Of a stretch of 64,000 bases of DNA, positions 53,452 through 62,717 are shown piece after piece. Below the pieces are notes generated by a model. The model was not told the origin of the DNA. It saw only the letters and a list, made by a program, of their open reading frames with translations, and ran no database searches. The DNA lies in the NCBI GenBank assembly GCA_028710415.1, contig JAQTUE010000006.1, forward strand, positions 1-64,000. The letters run 5' to 3'. The position numbers were made by a program, and so were the translations under genes. This DNA is from Paludibacter sp. (lineage in GTDB: Bacteria > Bacteroidota > Bacteroidia > Bacteroidales > Paludibacteraceae). Within the stretch, counting starts at the first letter, position 1. The number at the start of each line of letters is the position of its first letter.

Positions 53452-53975
53452 ACCAAAATGTCGGTGGTATTCATATCAAATCATTGCGACCATAATGTCG
53501 GTGCTACGCACCTAAGATAATACAACTGTAAATCAATGCTACCATAATGTCGGAGCTACGCACCTAAGACAATATAACTGTAAATCATGGCTACCAAAAT
53601 ATCGGTGCTACGCACCTAAGATAATACAACCGGAAATCAGTGCTACCAAAATTTCAGTGCTACGCACCTAAGATAATATAACTGTAAATCAATGCTACCA
53701 TAATGTCGGTGCTACGCACCTTGAATATTCATATATAATGATTGCTACCAAAATATCGGTGCTACGCACCTTGAATATTCATATATAATGATTGCTACCA
53801 AAATATCGGTGCTACGCACCTTGAATATTCATATATAATGATTGCTACCAAAATATCGGTGCTACGCACCTAAGATAATATAACTGGAAATCAATGCTAC
53901 CATAATGTCGGTGCTACGCACCTAAGATAGTCTAACTGTGAATCAGTGCTACCAAAATATCGGTTCTAACATCTT
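53452..53975 (+). repeat. Downstream hairpin array, nine good units in 50/52-bp steps
   Basis: GGTGC-TAC-GCACC hairpins start at 53500, 53552, 53604, 53656, 53708, 53758, 53808, 53858 and 53910, each preceded by CTACCAAAATATC or CTACCATAATGTC. Decayed units lie at each end. The link sequence is of two kinds, TAAGATAATATAACTG (52-bp step) and TTGAATATTCATATATAATG (50-bp step). Confidence 0.92.
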
Positions 53976-54470
53976 GAATATTAATATCAATTTATAACTA
54001 TTATCACTATCTAGTTGACAAATCTTAAGAGCATTGGATCTGAAAAGTGCTTAGCACCGATCCGAAAATAAGAAAATGGTGAAGCTTGTGGCTGAGTACC
54101 AACAATAGACATGTCTCTTTGTCCATTTAATTAAGAGTGCAAATCCAGAGGGACAGACACCCACGTGGGAATGAAGCGACGGGAACAATACTCTTGAAAT
54201 ATCCCAACTTTCAGGTTGGCGAAGTGAAAGGCTGCTATATTTTTGCACGGAGTGGGGAAGGGAAGAAGGCTTCGAAATCAAACTATGTGAAAGGGTAAAG
54301 TTGATTTTAATCAAAGAGTTTAGCGAATTTCAAATCAGTGTAATACATACAGTTGGAATAATATATTCCAATAATAAGTATGATCCTTATACATTTAATT
54401 TAAAATGCATATCATGTGGGACGAAGGGTCAACATCACCGAAATATCTAAAAAAATATAAGTTGAAAAAT
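53976..54470. other. Structured-looking non-coding segment before the barrel genes
   Basis: 54062-54124 matches the module at 56190-56258 (GTGGCTGAGTACCAACAATA versus GTGGCAGAGTACCAACAATA). Then AAGAGT (54133) / ACTCTT (54190) encloses CCCACGTGGG, and CCAAC/GTTGG forms a hairpin at 54204-54219. No gene. A frame reading into the next gene from 54405 lacks a signal peptide. Confidence 0.45.
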
Positions 54471-55298
54471 ATGATAAAAAAAATTAGTTTAATTTTACTG
54501 TTTATGTATTCAATTTCAATATATGGAAAGGAGTTATATTTTAAACCCTACATAAGATATCATTTGCCCCTGTTTGCACAAAATGCCCCAAACTATTTCA
54601 ATATTGATTTACCTATAAATCAATCAGGTTATCGAACATTAAGTTATCCGATTGAGAATTTCTCTCTTGCCGAAGGTTTTAAATATGGCGGTACAATAGG
54701 TTATGCTTTCGATGATGTAATAGGCATGGAGTTGAGTAGCGATTATTTCTCTACTGACAAAACATTTATGAATGGTATCATCAACTGGAAGTTGAACGCA
54801 TGGAACATTATTCCAACATTCACATTTTCAATGAAATACATAAAATCATCTGTAATAGGAAAAGTTGGATTCATAACAGGAATAACAGAACAAGAAAAAT
54901 CTATTAAGCCTGTTTGGAGTACGTCTTCGGTAAGCTATAAATTTAACAAAAATATAAGCGTCGGTTATACGATTTCCATTGAATATAATTATAAGCTATC
55001 AGACAAGTTAGCTTTTGCCGCCGAGTGTGGAATAGAAAATACCTTCTATACACCAACAAAAGCTGAACTTACTAATTATTTCAATCCAAACTACCCGATT
55101 GATTATTATTCCACTTATATCAGAACCATCAAATATGTAAGCAATATAAGAAATCAACAAACTTATGGGCAATACGATGGGTCGTCAACAATCTATCTTC
55201 CAGATCAAAATAGTGCACAAACAAGAATAAAAGAAACTCTCATAATGAACAGCCTGTTTTTAGGCATTAGTCTAAAATATAATATCTTCAAAAAATGA
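54471..55298 (+). CDS. Predicted outer-membrane beta-barrel protein
   Basis: 275 residues from the ATG giving the signal sequence MIKKISLILLFMYSISIYG. The rest is alternating polar/hydrophobic strands rich in Tyr and Asn, ending in ISLKYNIFKK. The pattern is that of an eight-strand-type outer-membrane barrel. Function unknown. It overlaps the next gene by four bases (ATGA), so the two are cotranslated. AT-rich. Confidence 0.7.
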   Translation: MIKKISLILLFMYSISIYGKELYFKPYIRYHLPLFAQNAPNYFNIDLPINQSGYRTLSYPIENFSLAEGFKYGGTIGYAFDDVIGMELSSDYFSTDKTFMNGIINWKLNAWNIIPTFTFSMKYIKSSVIGKVGFITGITEQEKSIKPVWSTSSVSYKFNKNISVGYTISIEYNYKLSDKLAFAAECGIENTFYTPTKAELTNYFNPNYPIDYYSTYIRTIKYVSNIRNQQTYGQYDGSSTIYLPDQNSAQTRIKETLIMNSLFLGISLKYNIFKK

Positions 55299-56095
55299 AA
55301 AGACTAATTATAATATTTACACAAATAATGCTTTGTATTCTATCTGTAAATGCTCAATTGTATTTGAAAGCGTTTACCGGGTATTCATTAAGCCTGAATA
55401 CTTACAAAAATATATCCAGAGAAATCGTCAATAACATTGAGAATGTTTACCCCTATACTTATAAAAACGGAGAAGGTATGAATCTGGGAATTGCAGTTGG
55501 ATATCAAATAAATAAGAATCTATCGGTGGAAGCAAACTGCAATACTCAATTGTTTACGACTCAAAAGATAACAATCCCTTCTTCGATAGATTATGCTTCA
55601 AATACACAATCTTTTTATATTTCAGGTATTTTTGGTAGACTTGACTACAGGCATCAGATTATTCAACTCTCACCGCAGTTAATGTACCGTGTAAACTATC
55701 ATAAAATAAACCTATATATAAAAACAGGTCCGAATTTCATAAGTGCAAGAAGTTATATCTCCGACTATTATAAAGAATTTATATTCTCTGAAACACACTG
55801 GGGATTCGATTATAAAGATGCGGAGTCAAAAAGATCTCTTGAAGGGAAATGGAGTATCGGGCTACAATCTTCATTTGGGATAGAATATCCGATTTCAACA
55901 AAGATGACTTTATTTGGAGAGCTTTTAGCGGTAAACAACAACTTTCATTTTGATAAATCCATTCTCCAAAGCTATGAAATTGAAGGCGTGAGTCAGATTA
56001 ATGAAAGTACACAAACAACCTTTGATTTTTCTTCTGAAAACAAATGGGACTTTAGTCAAATAGGACTAAATGTAGGTATTAAGTATACATTTTAA
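55295..56095 (+). CDS. Predicted outer-membrane beta-barrel protein
   Basis: 266 residues with signal peptide (ending near VNAQ). It has barrel-type strands (LNLGIAVGYQINKNLSVEANC, YIKTGPNFISARSY) and a C-terminal aromatic strand ending in YTF, the usual signal for barrel assembly. It is coupled to the previous gene, and the two may be diverged duplicates. Confidence 0.72.
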   Translation: MKRLIIIFTQIMLCILSVNAQLYLKAFTGYSLSLNTYKNISREIVNNIENVYPYTYKNGEGMNLGIAVGYQINKNLSVEANCNTQLFTTQKITIPSSIDYASNTQSFYISGIFGRLDYRHQIIQLSPQLMYRVNYHKINLYIKTGPNFISARSYISDYYKEFIFSETHWGFDYKDAESKRSLEGKWSIGLQSSFGIEYPISTKMTLFGELLAVNNNFHFDKSILQSYEIEGVSQINESTQTTFDFSSENKWDFSQIGLNVGIKYTF

Positions 56096-56363
56096 TCATA
56101 AACGAAAAAATATAATTCATTTGAATTAAGACTTGAATTAAAATATTAAATAAATGCAGCATAAATTCTGCCATCCTTCCGGATATGTCCTTTATTAAAT
56201 GGAAAAGTGGTGATAGCCTGTGGCAGAGTACCAACAATAAAAATGTCCCTTTGTAACAGGGTGAGAGGTGAAATCTCCCGTAAACCTAAAAGAGCTGATA
56301 TTCGAGATTGTTACAGGCAAGTGCAAAAAACCGAATAAAACAACTAAAACACCCTTTTCACTT
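56096..56363. other. Intergenic cassette-type module
   Basis: CTTCCGGATATGTCCTTT (56175-56192), GTGGCAGAGTACCAACAATA (56220 on), then AACAGGGTGAGAGGTGAAATCTCCC (56255-56279) with GAGA/TCTC pairing. It is the most complete copy of the module seen between genes here. Confidence 0.5.
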
Positions 56364-57113
56364 ATGAAACAACTTATCTTTTCTTTCTTATTTATTGCCC
56401 TATTTCAGCTCACAGCACATGCTCAATATGAATTTGGAACGTATTTTATCGACGCAAATCTAAATTTCAATTCATCGAATGTAAAAATTGATGATATTAC
56501 TGCTTCTTCTTCAAAAGAGAACTTTTTTGATATAAACCCAGAAATTGGGTACTTTATACAGAATAATCTTGCCATAGGAATAGGGTTGAGATATTCTAAG
56601 TCATTGAATTCAGGTACCTATACTCCTTATAAAATGAATAATATAGATGGGTCTTTGGATTACACATTATCTCCTACCACTTCAAATGATTTCAATGAAA
56701 TAGCTCCGGTACTGTTTATAAAATACTTTTATCAGCCCACCAAAAAACTGAGTTTATCACTCAAAGCAAGTTACTCAAAAGGGTGGGGGACTTATAACCT
56801 GATACAAAAATACACGAAAGACCCACAAGGCATTGAAACAGTAGTCCTTTCCGAAAAGCATAAAATAGAGTCCAAATACCTTTTCTTATCCCCGGAACTT
56901 CAGTATCTGGTAACCAAGAAAGTGGGACTGCAAATAAATTTCAATGGTTTGGGGTATACCTCGACTACCAGATATGATAATGATTATTTCTATTTTAGTT
57001 CATACAATCCAAGTCTTAGTAAAGGCAGCACCACAAAAAGAGATATGGAATCAACGAATTTTAGCATAAATCCTGAAGCATGGAGCTTTGGGGCATTTGT
57101 ACTTTTAAATTGA
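56364..57113 (+). CDS. Predicted outer-membrane beta-barrel protein
   Basis: 249 residues from the ATG giving MKQLIFSFLFIALFQLTAHAQ. An upstream frame extension runs into the intergenic module and is not used. Has barrel features (FFDINPEIGYFIQNNLAIGIGLRY, KLSLSLKASYSKGWG, WSFGAFVLLN terminus) and resembles outer-membrane beta-barrel domain proteins common in this phylum. Function unknown. Confidence 0.75.
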   Translation: MKQLIFSFLFIALFQLTAHAQYEFGTYFIDANLNFNSSNVKIDDITASSSKENFFDINPEIGYFIQNNLAIGIGLRYSKSLNSGTYTPYKMNNIDGSLDYTLSPTTSNDFNEIAPVLFIKYFYQPTKKLSLSLKASYSKGWGTYNLIQKYTKDPQGIETVVLSEKHKIESKYLFLSPELQYLVTKKVGLQINFNGLGYTSTTRYDNDYFYFSSYNPSLSKGSTTKRDMESTNFSINPEAWSFGAFVLLN

Positions 57114-57537
57114 TGGATTGGAATAAAGGAGTCGAAGGAGAGGAATTGAGATTACGTTGGTTTCAGGTAATATGATAAATTACTAAAGTGGATAAGGTAA
57201 GTTTAAACAACTGAATAAACCCTGTGCAAAAAAAGACCAGTATCTGTTGACCTTTGTTGAAAAAGTTCAGTTTAAAACGGCACTGGTTATCAGTAGAGGT
57301 CACCTCTTCGCTGTGAGCTGAACTTTCCGGATGGGTGCAACTATTAAACCTGAACGAAAAAGGGTGAGAAAGCTCTCGCAGCCCGCCAATTGAACATAAT
57401 CCCAGTCGTTAGCCGTCAGTGTAAAAAAACGAATTCGGCTTTTACGACAAAATATAAGAAGAATGTGAAACTCTTATAGACTTTTTTAATTTCACATAAA
57501 TACATAATTAATTATTATAAATACAAACACATAAATC
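57114..57537. other. Gene-free gap with cassette-type module
   Basis: AAAGGGTGAGAAAGCTCTCGC (57359-57379) and CAGTCGTTAGCCGTCAGTGTAA (57411-57432) match the pattern at 51430-51498. No other feature. Confidence 0.45.
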
Positions 57538-59310
57538 ATGAGACCATTATTTTACGGACTATTTTTTGTTCTTTTTTTACTTTTCAGTTGTAATACAATA
57601 AACAATCCGGTTGATTCTGTAAAAACTAATATCGATTCTACAACTATCACAATATCAGTGGAAGATAGTATAACACTTTCTATAAACAAGTCTATTGATA
57701 CAATTCAGAATAAAGATTATAACTGGAAATCGCTTGCAACCAACATTGCTTCAGTTTCAAGATATGGTGTTGTAAAAGGGATTGCATCAGGAAAAACTAA
57801 GATTGTTATCACTTCAAATGATGGAAAACATGAAAGTGATACTTGTGTAGTAGTAGTTTTAACCCCAGGTACAGCAACAAATCCATATAAAATCAGAACA
57901 ATTGAAGATCTGAAAAAAATGAGAGATCGTATCAATAATCAAAACGCCAGGTATGCTAATAAATACTATCAATTGATCAACAATCTGGATTTATCGAATG
58001 AATCTGCGTGGTACCCCATTGGAATCAATGAATATATTAGTTTTTCGGGCCAGTTTGATGGGAATAATAAGGTTATTAGTGGATTAAAGTTAAGTGATTC
58101 GGCAGATGTAAATTTTGTTGGATTCTTCGGAAGTGTAAGAATTGGGAAAATTCTTAACCTGGGTGTTGTTTCAAGCACAATAAGCGGAAAAAAGGAGGTA
58201 GTAGGTGGAATTGTTGGATTAATGGTAGGTGGAAGTATCGTAAATTGCTATCATCGAGGTAATTTGGGAGGGGTTTACTTTGTTGGTGGTTTGGTTGGTG
58301 AAGCTTTATCATTAACAATTAGTCAATCCTATTCGGATGGTGAAATACTTTGTGCAATAATAGCCGGAACCGAAGCAGGAGGACTTGTTGGTACTATGGA
58401 TTTTTCAACAATCTCAGATAGTTACTCCAAAGGCAAAGTAGTTTCATATTATTGTTCAGGAGGAATTGCCGGCAGTTGCAGTAACGGAAGCATTACAAAC
58501 AGTTATTCTGAATCTGAAATTATCTCTAATCAGAGAGGTTCAGATTTATCACTTGCAGGAGGTATAGCAGGTGTAGGTTTTCAAACTCTTATTAATCAAT
58601 GCTACAATAAAGGAAACGTAATAGCTTATACAGGGATTGCAGGTGGCATTACTGCAAATTACGGTAGTTTATATAATTGTTATTCTGTTGGAAATGTTTC
58701 TTCAATAGTCACTCTAAGTGATTCAGAATATCCAACATATGCTACTGCAGGAGGAATTATAGGTAGAAACGGAACTGCGTACAATTGTTACTCAACGGGA
58801 AGAATTTATGCTTATGGACATGCTAACAGTTATTGTGGCGGAATAGCAGGCAGTGCAGATATTGTCAATAATTGTTATTCTTCATCAAGAGTTTATACAC
58901 TTGTTACAGGTTCTAGTGTATATGGAGAGTTGGCTTTTGCAGGTGGTATTGCAGGTAACTGTCCACAAATTAATAATTGTATTGCAATGAATGATAGTAT
59001 TACTGCAATTTCGCAATATCAGAATTCTTATTCGTGTAGAATTGTAGCTGAATATAACAGTAATAATTCTGCTCAATTCAGTGCTAATTACGCTAAATCG
59101 GCCATAAAGTTATTTGACGGAGTTTCATGGTCAAGTAAGAAAATAGTTACTGATTACTCCAATTATAACAAATTCGGGAGTATATTAACCGGTGATGTAT
59201 TGAATTTGCTAAATAATTACGTTACACTAAACAGTACTGTCAATAATATTACATTAAAGAACTGGGCTATAATCTCAGGGACAAATAATGGATTGCCAAT
59301 ATTTAAATAA
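57538..59310 (+). CDS. Surface lipoprotein with Ig-like domain and GLUG repeats
   Basis: 590 residues with lipobox FSC (C18). A Big_2-type Ig domain (about 35-105, ending SDTCVVVV) precedes a linker GTATNPYKIRTIEDLKKMRD, then about ten GLUG-type repeats (GGIVGLMVGGSIVNCYHRG, GGLVGTMDFSTISDSYSKG and so on) that form a beta-helix. Such proteins are adhesins or surface-layer components. The repeat number may vary between strains. AT-rich like its neighbours. Confidence 0.8.
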   Translation: MRPLFYGLFFVLFLLFSCNTINNPVDSVKTNIDSTTITISVEDSITLSINKSIDTIQNKDYNWKSLATNIASVSRYGVVKGIASGKTKIVITSNDGKHESDTCVVVVLTPGTATNPYKIRTIEDLKKMRDRINNQNARYANKYYQLINNLDLSNESAWYPIGINEYISFSGQFDGNNKVISGLKLSDSADVNFVGFFGSVRIGKILNLGVVSSTISGKKEVVGGIVGLMVGGSIVNCYHRGNLGGVYFVGGLVGEALSLTISQSYSDGEILCAIIAGTEAGGLVGTMDFSTISDSYSKGKVVSYYCSGGIAGSCSNGSITNSYSESEIISNQRGSDLSLAGGIAGVGFQTLINQCYNKGNVIAYTGIAGGITANYGSLYNCYSVGNVSSIVTLSDSEYPTYATAGGIIGRNGTAYNCYSTGRIYAYGHANSYCGGIAGSADIVNNCYSSSRVYTLVTGSSVYGELAFAGGIAGNCPQINNCIAMNDSITAISQYQNSYSCRIVAEYNSNNSAQFSANYAKSAIKLFDGVSWSSKKIVTDYSNYNKFGSILTGDVLNLLNNYVTLNSTVNNITLKNWAIISGTNNGLPIFK

Positions 59311-59616
59311 TTAGGCTTATCACAAAGACTAAGTTGCTTAATCTATGTTTGGTAATGCTGTATTTTTAAAAATTAATGTTGTGTTGTGCAAACAATGTAT
59401 GACCGTCAGAACATAGAATCATGACAGGAAAGACATTAAAACCAAACACCGACCACCTAAAACATGCATACGTTCATTGGCTGGCTGATGTACATTTTGC
59501 AGGATATGTTCCCACATTCATTTTGTCACAGAACTAGCATTGAATGTTCATTCCGTTAAAGTAGCGACTAAATACCCATAATCACGTAGTTGTGCGGCGT
59601 ATCAAAAAAACATATC
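59311..59616. other. Gap with partial cassette-type module
   Basis: GGATATGTTCCCACATTCA (59502-59520) followed by TTTTGTCACAG matches GTTGCTCCCGCATTCATTATTCACAGG at 61780. Nothing else is recognised. Confidence 0.4.
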
Positions 59617-60612
59617 ATGAAACAAGTATTTACGATAATTTTAATTTTAGCATTCTCCCTTACTGCTTTCGGACAAACGAAGACAGCAAAAGACTACGGA
59701 TTCACTCATTTGCAATTTGACTATAAATCAGACAAAGTTGACATTCTGGTAAAGTCTAAAAAGGGAGAAGAGCATATAAAAAAGCCATTGATGTTTTTTT
59801 GCCAGGGGAGCTTACCCAGACCTTTAATTATGTATGATGAAAAGGGTATATTCCGGGTATTTCCATTTATCCCGGATAGTTTTATGGTTAAGTATCATGT
59901 TGTAATAGTTGGTAAACCCTGTATTCCAGTTATGAGAGACATAAAAACACTGAATTCAAATTATTGCTATGTGGACAGTGCCGGAAATTACACCAAAGAA
60001 TATTCAGATAGAAATCTACTGAACTATTATGTGGACAGAAACATTAAAGTCATAAAGTATTTACAAAAACAAAAATGGGTTTCGAATAAAGAACTGGTAT
60101 TAGCAGGGCATTCAGAAGGAAGTACTGTTGCAGCAAAAATGGCAAGCTGCTCGCACGTAGCAACACGTTTGATTTATTCGAGTGGCAACCCAATGGGTCG
60201 GATTATGTCTATCATTCAACAAAACAGGGCAATCGAAACAGACAGCTTGAGATCAGGTGAAGAAATGATGATGTACTGGCAAAATATAGTGATGGATAAA
60301 ACGAATATGGATGCTACTCATGGCGACGCCTATAAAGCAACCTATGGATTTTCATACCCGCCGATGGAGTATTTGGAAAAATTGAAGATTCCGGTCCTTA
60401 TATGTTACGGTACCAAAGATTGGTGTGCCCCCTTTGTCGACTATATGAGAGTTGATTTCATACGAAATGGAAAAACAAATTTTCAATTCAATCCTTACCT
60501 TGGAACTGAACATAATTACTATCCGGTCACTAAAGAAAACAAACCAAATTATGACATGCCTAACTGGGATAGAGTTGCGAATGATTGGCTCAAATGGATG
60601 GAACAAAAATAG
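59617..60612 (+). CDS. Exported alpha/beta hydrolase
   Basis: 331 residues from the ATG giving MKQVFTIILILAFSLTAFGQ. A TTG upstream is rejected because it lacks a signal. Nucleophile S166 in AGHSEGST, the acid Asp in CYGTKDWCAP and His in GTEHNYYP form a triad. It belongs with peptidase/esterase-like exported hydrolases of unknown substrate. Isolated, with no linked pathway. Confidence 0.8.
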   Translation: MKQVFTIILILAFSLTAFGQTKTAKDYGFTHLQFDYKSDKVDILVKSKKGEEHIKKPLMFFCQGSLPRPLIMYDEKGIFRVFPFIPDSFMVKYHVVIVGKPCIPVMRDIKTLNSNYCYVDSAGNYTKEYSDRNLLNYYVDRNIKVIKYLQKQKWVSNKELVLAGHSEGSTVAAKMASCSHVATRLIYSSGNPMGRIMSIIQQNRAIETDSLRSGEEMMMYWQNIVMDKTNMDATHGDAYKATYGFSYPPMEYLEKLKIPVLICYGTKDWCAPFVDYMRVDFIRNGKTNFQFNPYLGTEHNYYPVTKENKPNYDMPNWDRVANDWLKWMEQK

Positions 60613-60733
60613 ATACGGCCAGCTATTATATAGGACTACGAGCGGTTGGAACGACCCGGTATAAACTTAAACCTTTACCGGAACGTTACTGATTGTTTAC
60701 CGTAGTTTTCCAAAATAATTAAAGAAACAAGAT

Positions 60734-60868
60734 ATGAATCAACCTAAAATTGCATTAATAACCGGCGTTCCGGATGATATTGGAGGTGTGATTGCATTTT
60801 TATGTACTGAAGATGCCCGTTGGATAAACGGACAACGAATAGAAGTATCGGGTGGTATGCATTTATAA
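60734..60868 (+). pseudogene. Internally deleted short-chain dehydrogenase
   Basis: 44 codons. The start [11 protein letters not shown] is the first strand of an SDR Rossmann fold. It then joins in frame to [16 protein letters not shown] and IEVSGGMHL, the C-terminal end of the same family. About 200 residues with the catalytic Ser-Tyr-Lys are missing. Confidence 0.8.
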
Positions 60869-60938
60869 GACAAAACTAACCTTTCATCTTTGAAGTTTAG
60901 AGAGTCGTTGAATTAACAAAAAGTATTTATAAGAAGCT

Positions 60939-61703
60939 ATGATGATCTTTTTCGAAACATTAAAATACAGAAATGAGCCATTATTTTATTTTGGATTAAT
61001 TTGCTTTGTGTTAGCAATTGTTTTCTTGCTACTCATTAAAATATCTACGATTCAATTGGCAGGAGTAAATGCCTGGAACAAACCCTTTAAATTTGCAATG
61101 TCTATCCTGTTTTATTCCTGGTCAATGGCCTGGTATTGCTATTACTTGCCATCTTTCACTATCAATATTTTCAGTTGGGCAGTGATTATTTTATTAGGTT
61201 ACGAAATTGGTTACATAGCTATTCAAGCTGGGAGGGGACAACTTTCGCATTATAATAACAGCACTCCATTTTATTTATTTCTTTTCCAGGTAATGGGTTT
61301 AGCAGCCACGTTAGTAACACTTTACACAGCCTATATTGGGGTTTTATTTTTTCTAAATGACTTACCGGATTTACCCCCGGCATATCTTTGGAGCATTCGG
61401 ACAGGCATTCTGATTTTTGTTGTATTTTCTTTTGAAGGTGCACTCATGGGAGGACGAATGTCACATACCATTGGAGGTGAAGATGGAAGCATTGGAATAC
61501 CCCTGTTAAAATGGAGCAAGAAATTTGGCGACCTTCGGGTTTCACACTTTATCGGTATGCACGCATTGCAAGTGCTTCCATTCCTTGCTTATTATTTTAT
61601 AAAAAACACATTGGCGATTTTTATTGTCAGTGCTTTATATGGCTTTCTTGCATTGTACACATTGATTCAGGCATTGAAAGGAAAACCATTTTATAAATTT
61701 TAA
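60939..61703 (+). CDS. Multi-pass membrane protein of unknown function
   Basis: 254 residues with about seven predicted transmembrane helices, from LFYFGLICFVLAIVFLLLI near the start to FIVSALYGFLALYTLIQAL at the end. Several conserved-looking polar residues lie between (AWNKPFKFAMS, GGRMSHTIGGEDG, FIGMHALQVLPFLAYY). I do not recognise the family. No partner gene except the SDR remnant upstream. Two in-frame ATGs start it; either could be used. Confidence 0.75.
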   Translation: MMIFFETLKYRNEPLFYFGLICFVLAIVFLLLIKISTIQLAGVNAWNKPFKFAMSILFYSWSMAWYCYYLPSFTINIFSWAVIILLGYEIGYIAIQAGRGQLSHYNNSTPFYLFLFQVMGLAATLVTLYTAYIGVLFFLNDLPDLPPAYLWSIRTGILIFVVFSFEGALMGGRMSHTIGGEDGSIGIPLLKWSKKFGDLRVSHFIGMHALQVLPFLAYYFIKNTLAIFIVSALYGFLALYTLIQALKGKPFYKF

Positions 61704-61980
61704 ATGCAGTAAGTGCAAGAGGAAAACCACAGTGCTACTATCGGTTCGGCAATAGATCAATAAAAGTGTATTTCACAATGTTGCTCCCGCATTCATTATT
61801 CACAGGACGAGAAAGTATGATCCCTCGTTGTGCCTGGCGTTTGATTGACACCTTTTAGTGGAAGCCGGTAGTTAAGTTGGTCTATACTTTCTTCAAGAAA
61901 CCATGTGCGAAGCCCGTTTTTATTAGGTTTTAGGACAAAAAAGCCTTATTTTTGTATCACACAAATTAAAGAAAACGATT
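61704..61980. promoter_or_regulatory. Cassette-type module and promoter of the ABM gene
   Basis: The module GCTCCCGCATTCATTATTCACAGG with GACGAGAAAGTATGATCCCTCG lies at 61783-61830. A -7 box TATTTTTG is at 61947-61954, 26 bp before the next start codon. Confidence 0.5.
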
Positions 61981-62256
61981 ATGATTCGATTAAATGTATT
62001 TATCTCGGTAGAAGATGTAAACCGCGCAAAGGTATTGGATGCTGCCATAGAATTGACTGCTGCATCGGTAAAAGAAGATGGTTGTATTGCCTATGATATT
62101 TTTGAAAGCGCTACCCGTCCCAATGTGTTGCTGATTTGCGAAACATGGAAAGACAGTGAAGCAATCTCAAATCATGATAAGGAGGCTCATTTCATTAAAA
62201 ATATTGCTATTCTGAAAGAGTTTTCAACTATCAAAGTCGAGAAATTCGAATTTTAA
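61981..62256 (+). CDS. Antibiotic biosynthesis monooxygenase (ABM) domain protein, YgiN-like
   Basis: 91 residues, a single ferredoxin-like ABM domain that functions as a dimer. Seen: N-terminal IRLNVFISV strand, KEDGCIAYDIFES strand, and the LLICETWKDSEAISNHDKEAHF segment with the family's conserved W and H. Relatives are quinone/heme-type monooxygenases or simple stress proteins. Has its own promoter. Confidence 0.85.
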   Translation: MIRLNVFISVEDVNRAKVLDAAIELTAASVKEDGCIAYDIFESATRPNVLLICETWKDSEAISNHDKEAHFIKNIAILKEFSTIKVEKFEF

Positions 62257-62717
62257 TGTAAGTAGTTCCCGCAACATTAATATCATCCGGATATTCATTT
62301 ATGAGTGTAGCTTGTGTAGTGAGGCATAGTATCCTGAATATGTCAAGAAAGAACCAAATCTTACCCAAATAAAGGTTGGTATACCTTACCTGGATATTTT
62401 TAATTCAAATTGGAAAACTAAATTCAATTTAAAGGTTAGTTACTTGATTTTTATCTACTTGGTTTTAATCAATTCTTTTGAACAATCATTATCAGCGCTT
62501 TGTTTAAGTGTTGAATAGACTGATTACATACGTTTTTGTGAATTGACAAAGAGATAGTTTAATACGGTATGGTTTGAACTAATTGGATGAATAAATACTA
62601 TCTTTGTTTATTGAATTTGAAGACTAAGATTAAAATTCTGAACAGTTGAGAAAATGGTATTGAATTGTATCGTTTTAAGTATCAATTATTAGCTTCAACC
62701 TTTTACTTTCTCAAAAG
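62257..62717 (+). promoter_or_regulatory. Leader with a canonical promoter for the toxin-antitoxin pair
   Basis: TTTG at 62573-62576, 22 bp, TATCTTTG at 62599-62606, a good fit to the Bacteroidota -33/-7 pattern. A leader of about 105 nt follows. The preceding 300 bp show no gene or repeat. Confidence 0.65.

Noticed and set aside
53452-53975. CRISPR array
   Set aside because: The repeated hairpins have regular spacing, but the spacers are themselves two recurring sequences, the period is 50-52 bp in total, and no cas genes are present. It is a transposase-associated hairpin array.
51343-61980. Integron attC sites
   Set aside because: Repeated modules separate the genes and contain GTTAGC words, but I could not identify paired R and L boxes or an integrase, so it is recorded only as cassette-like.
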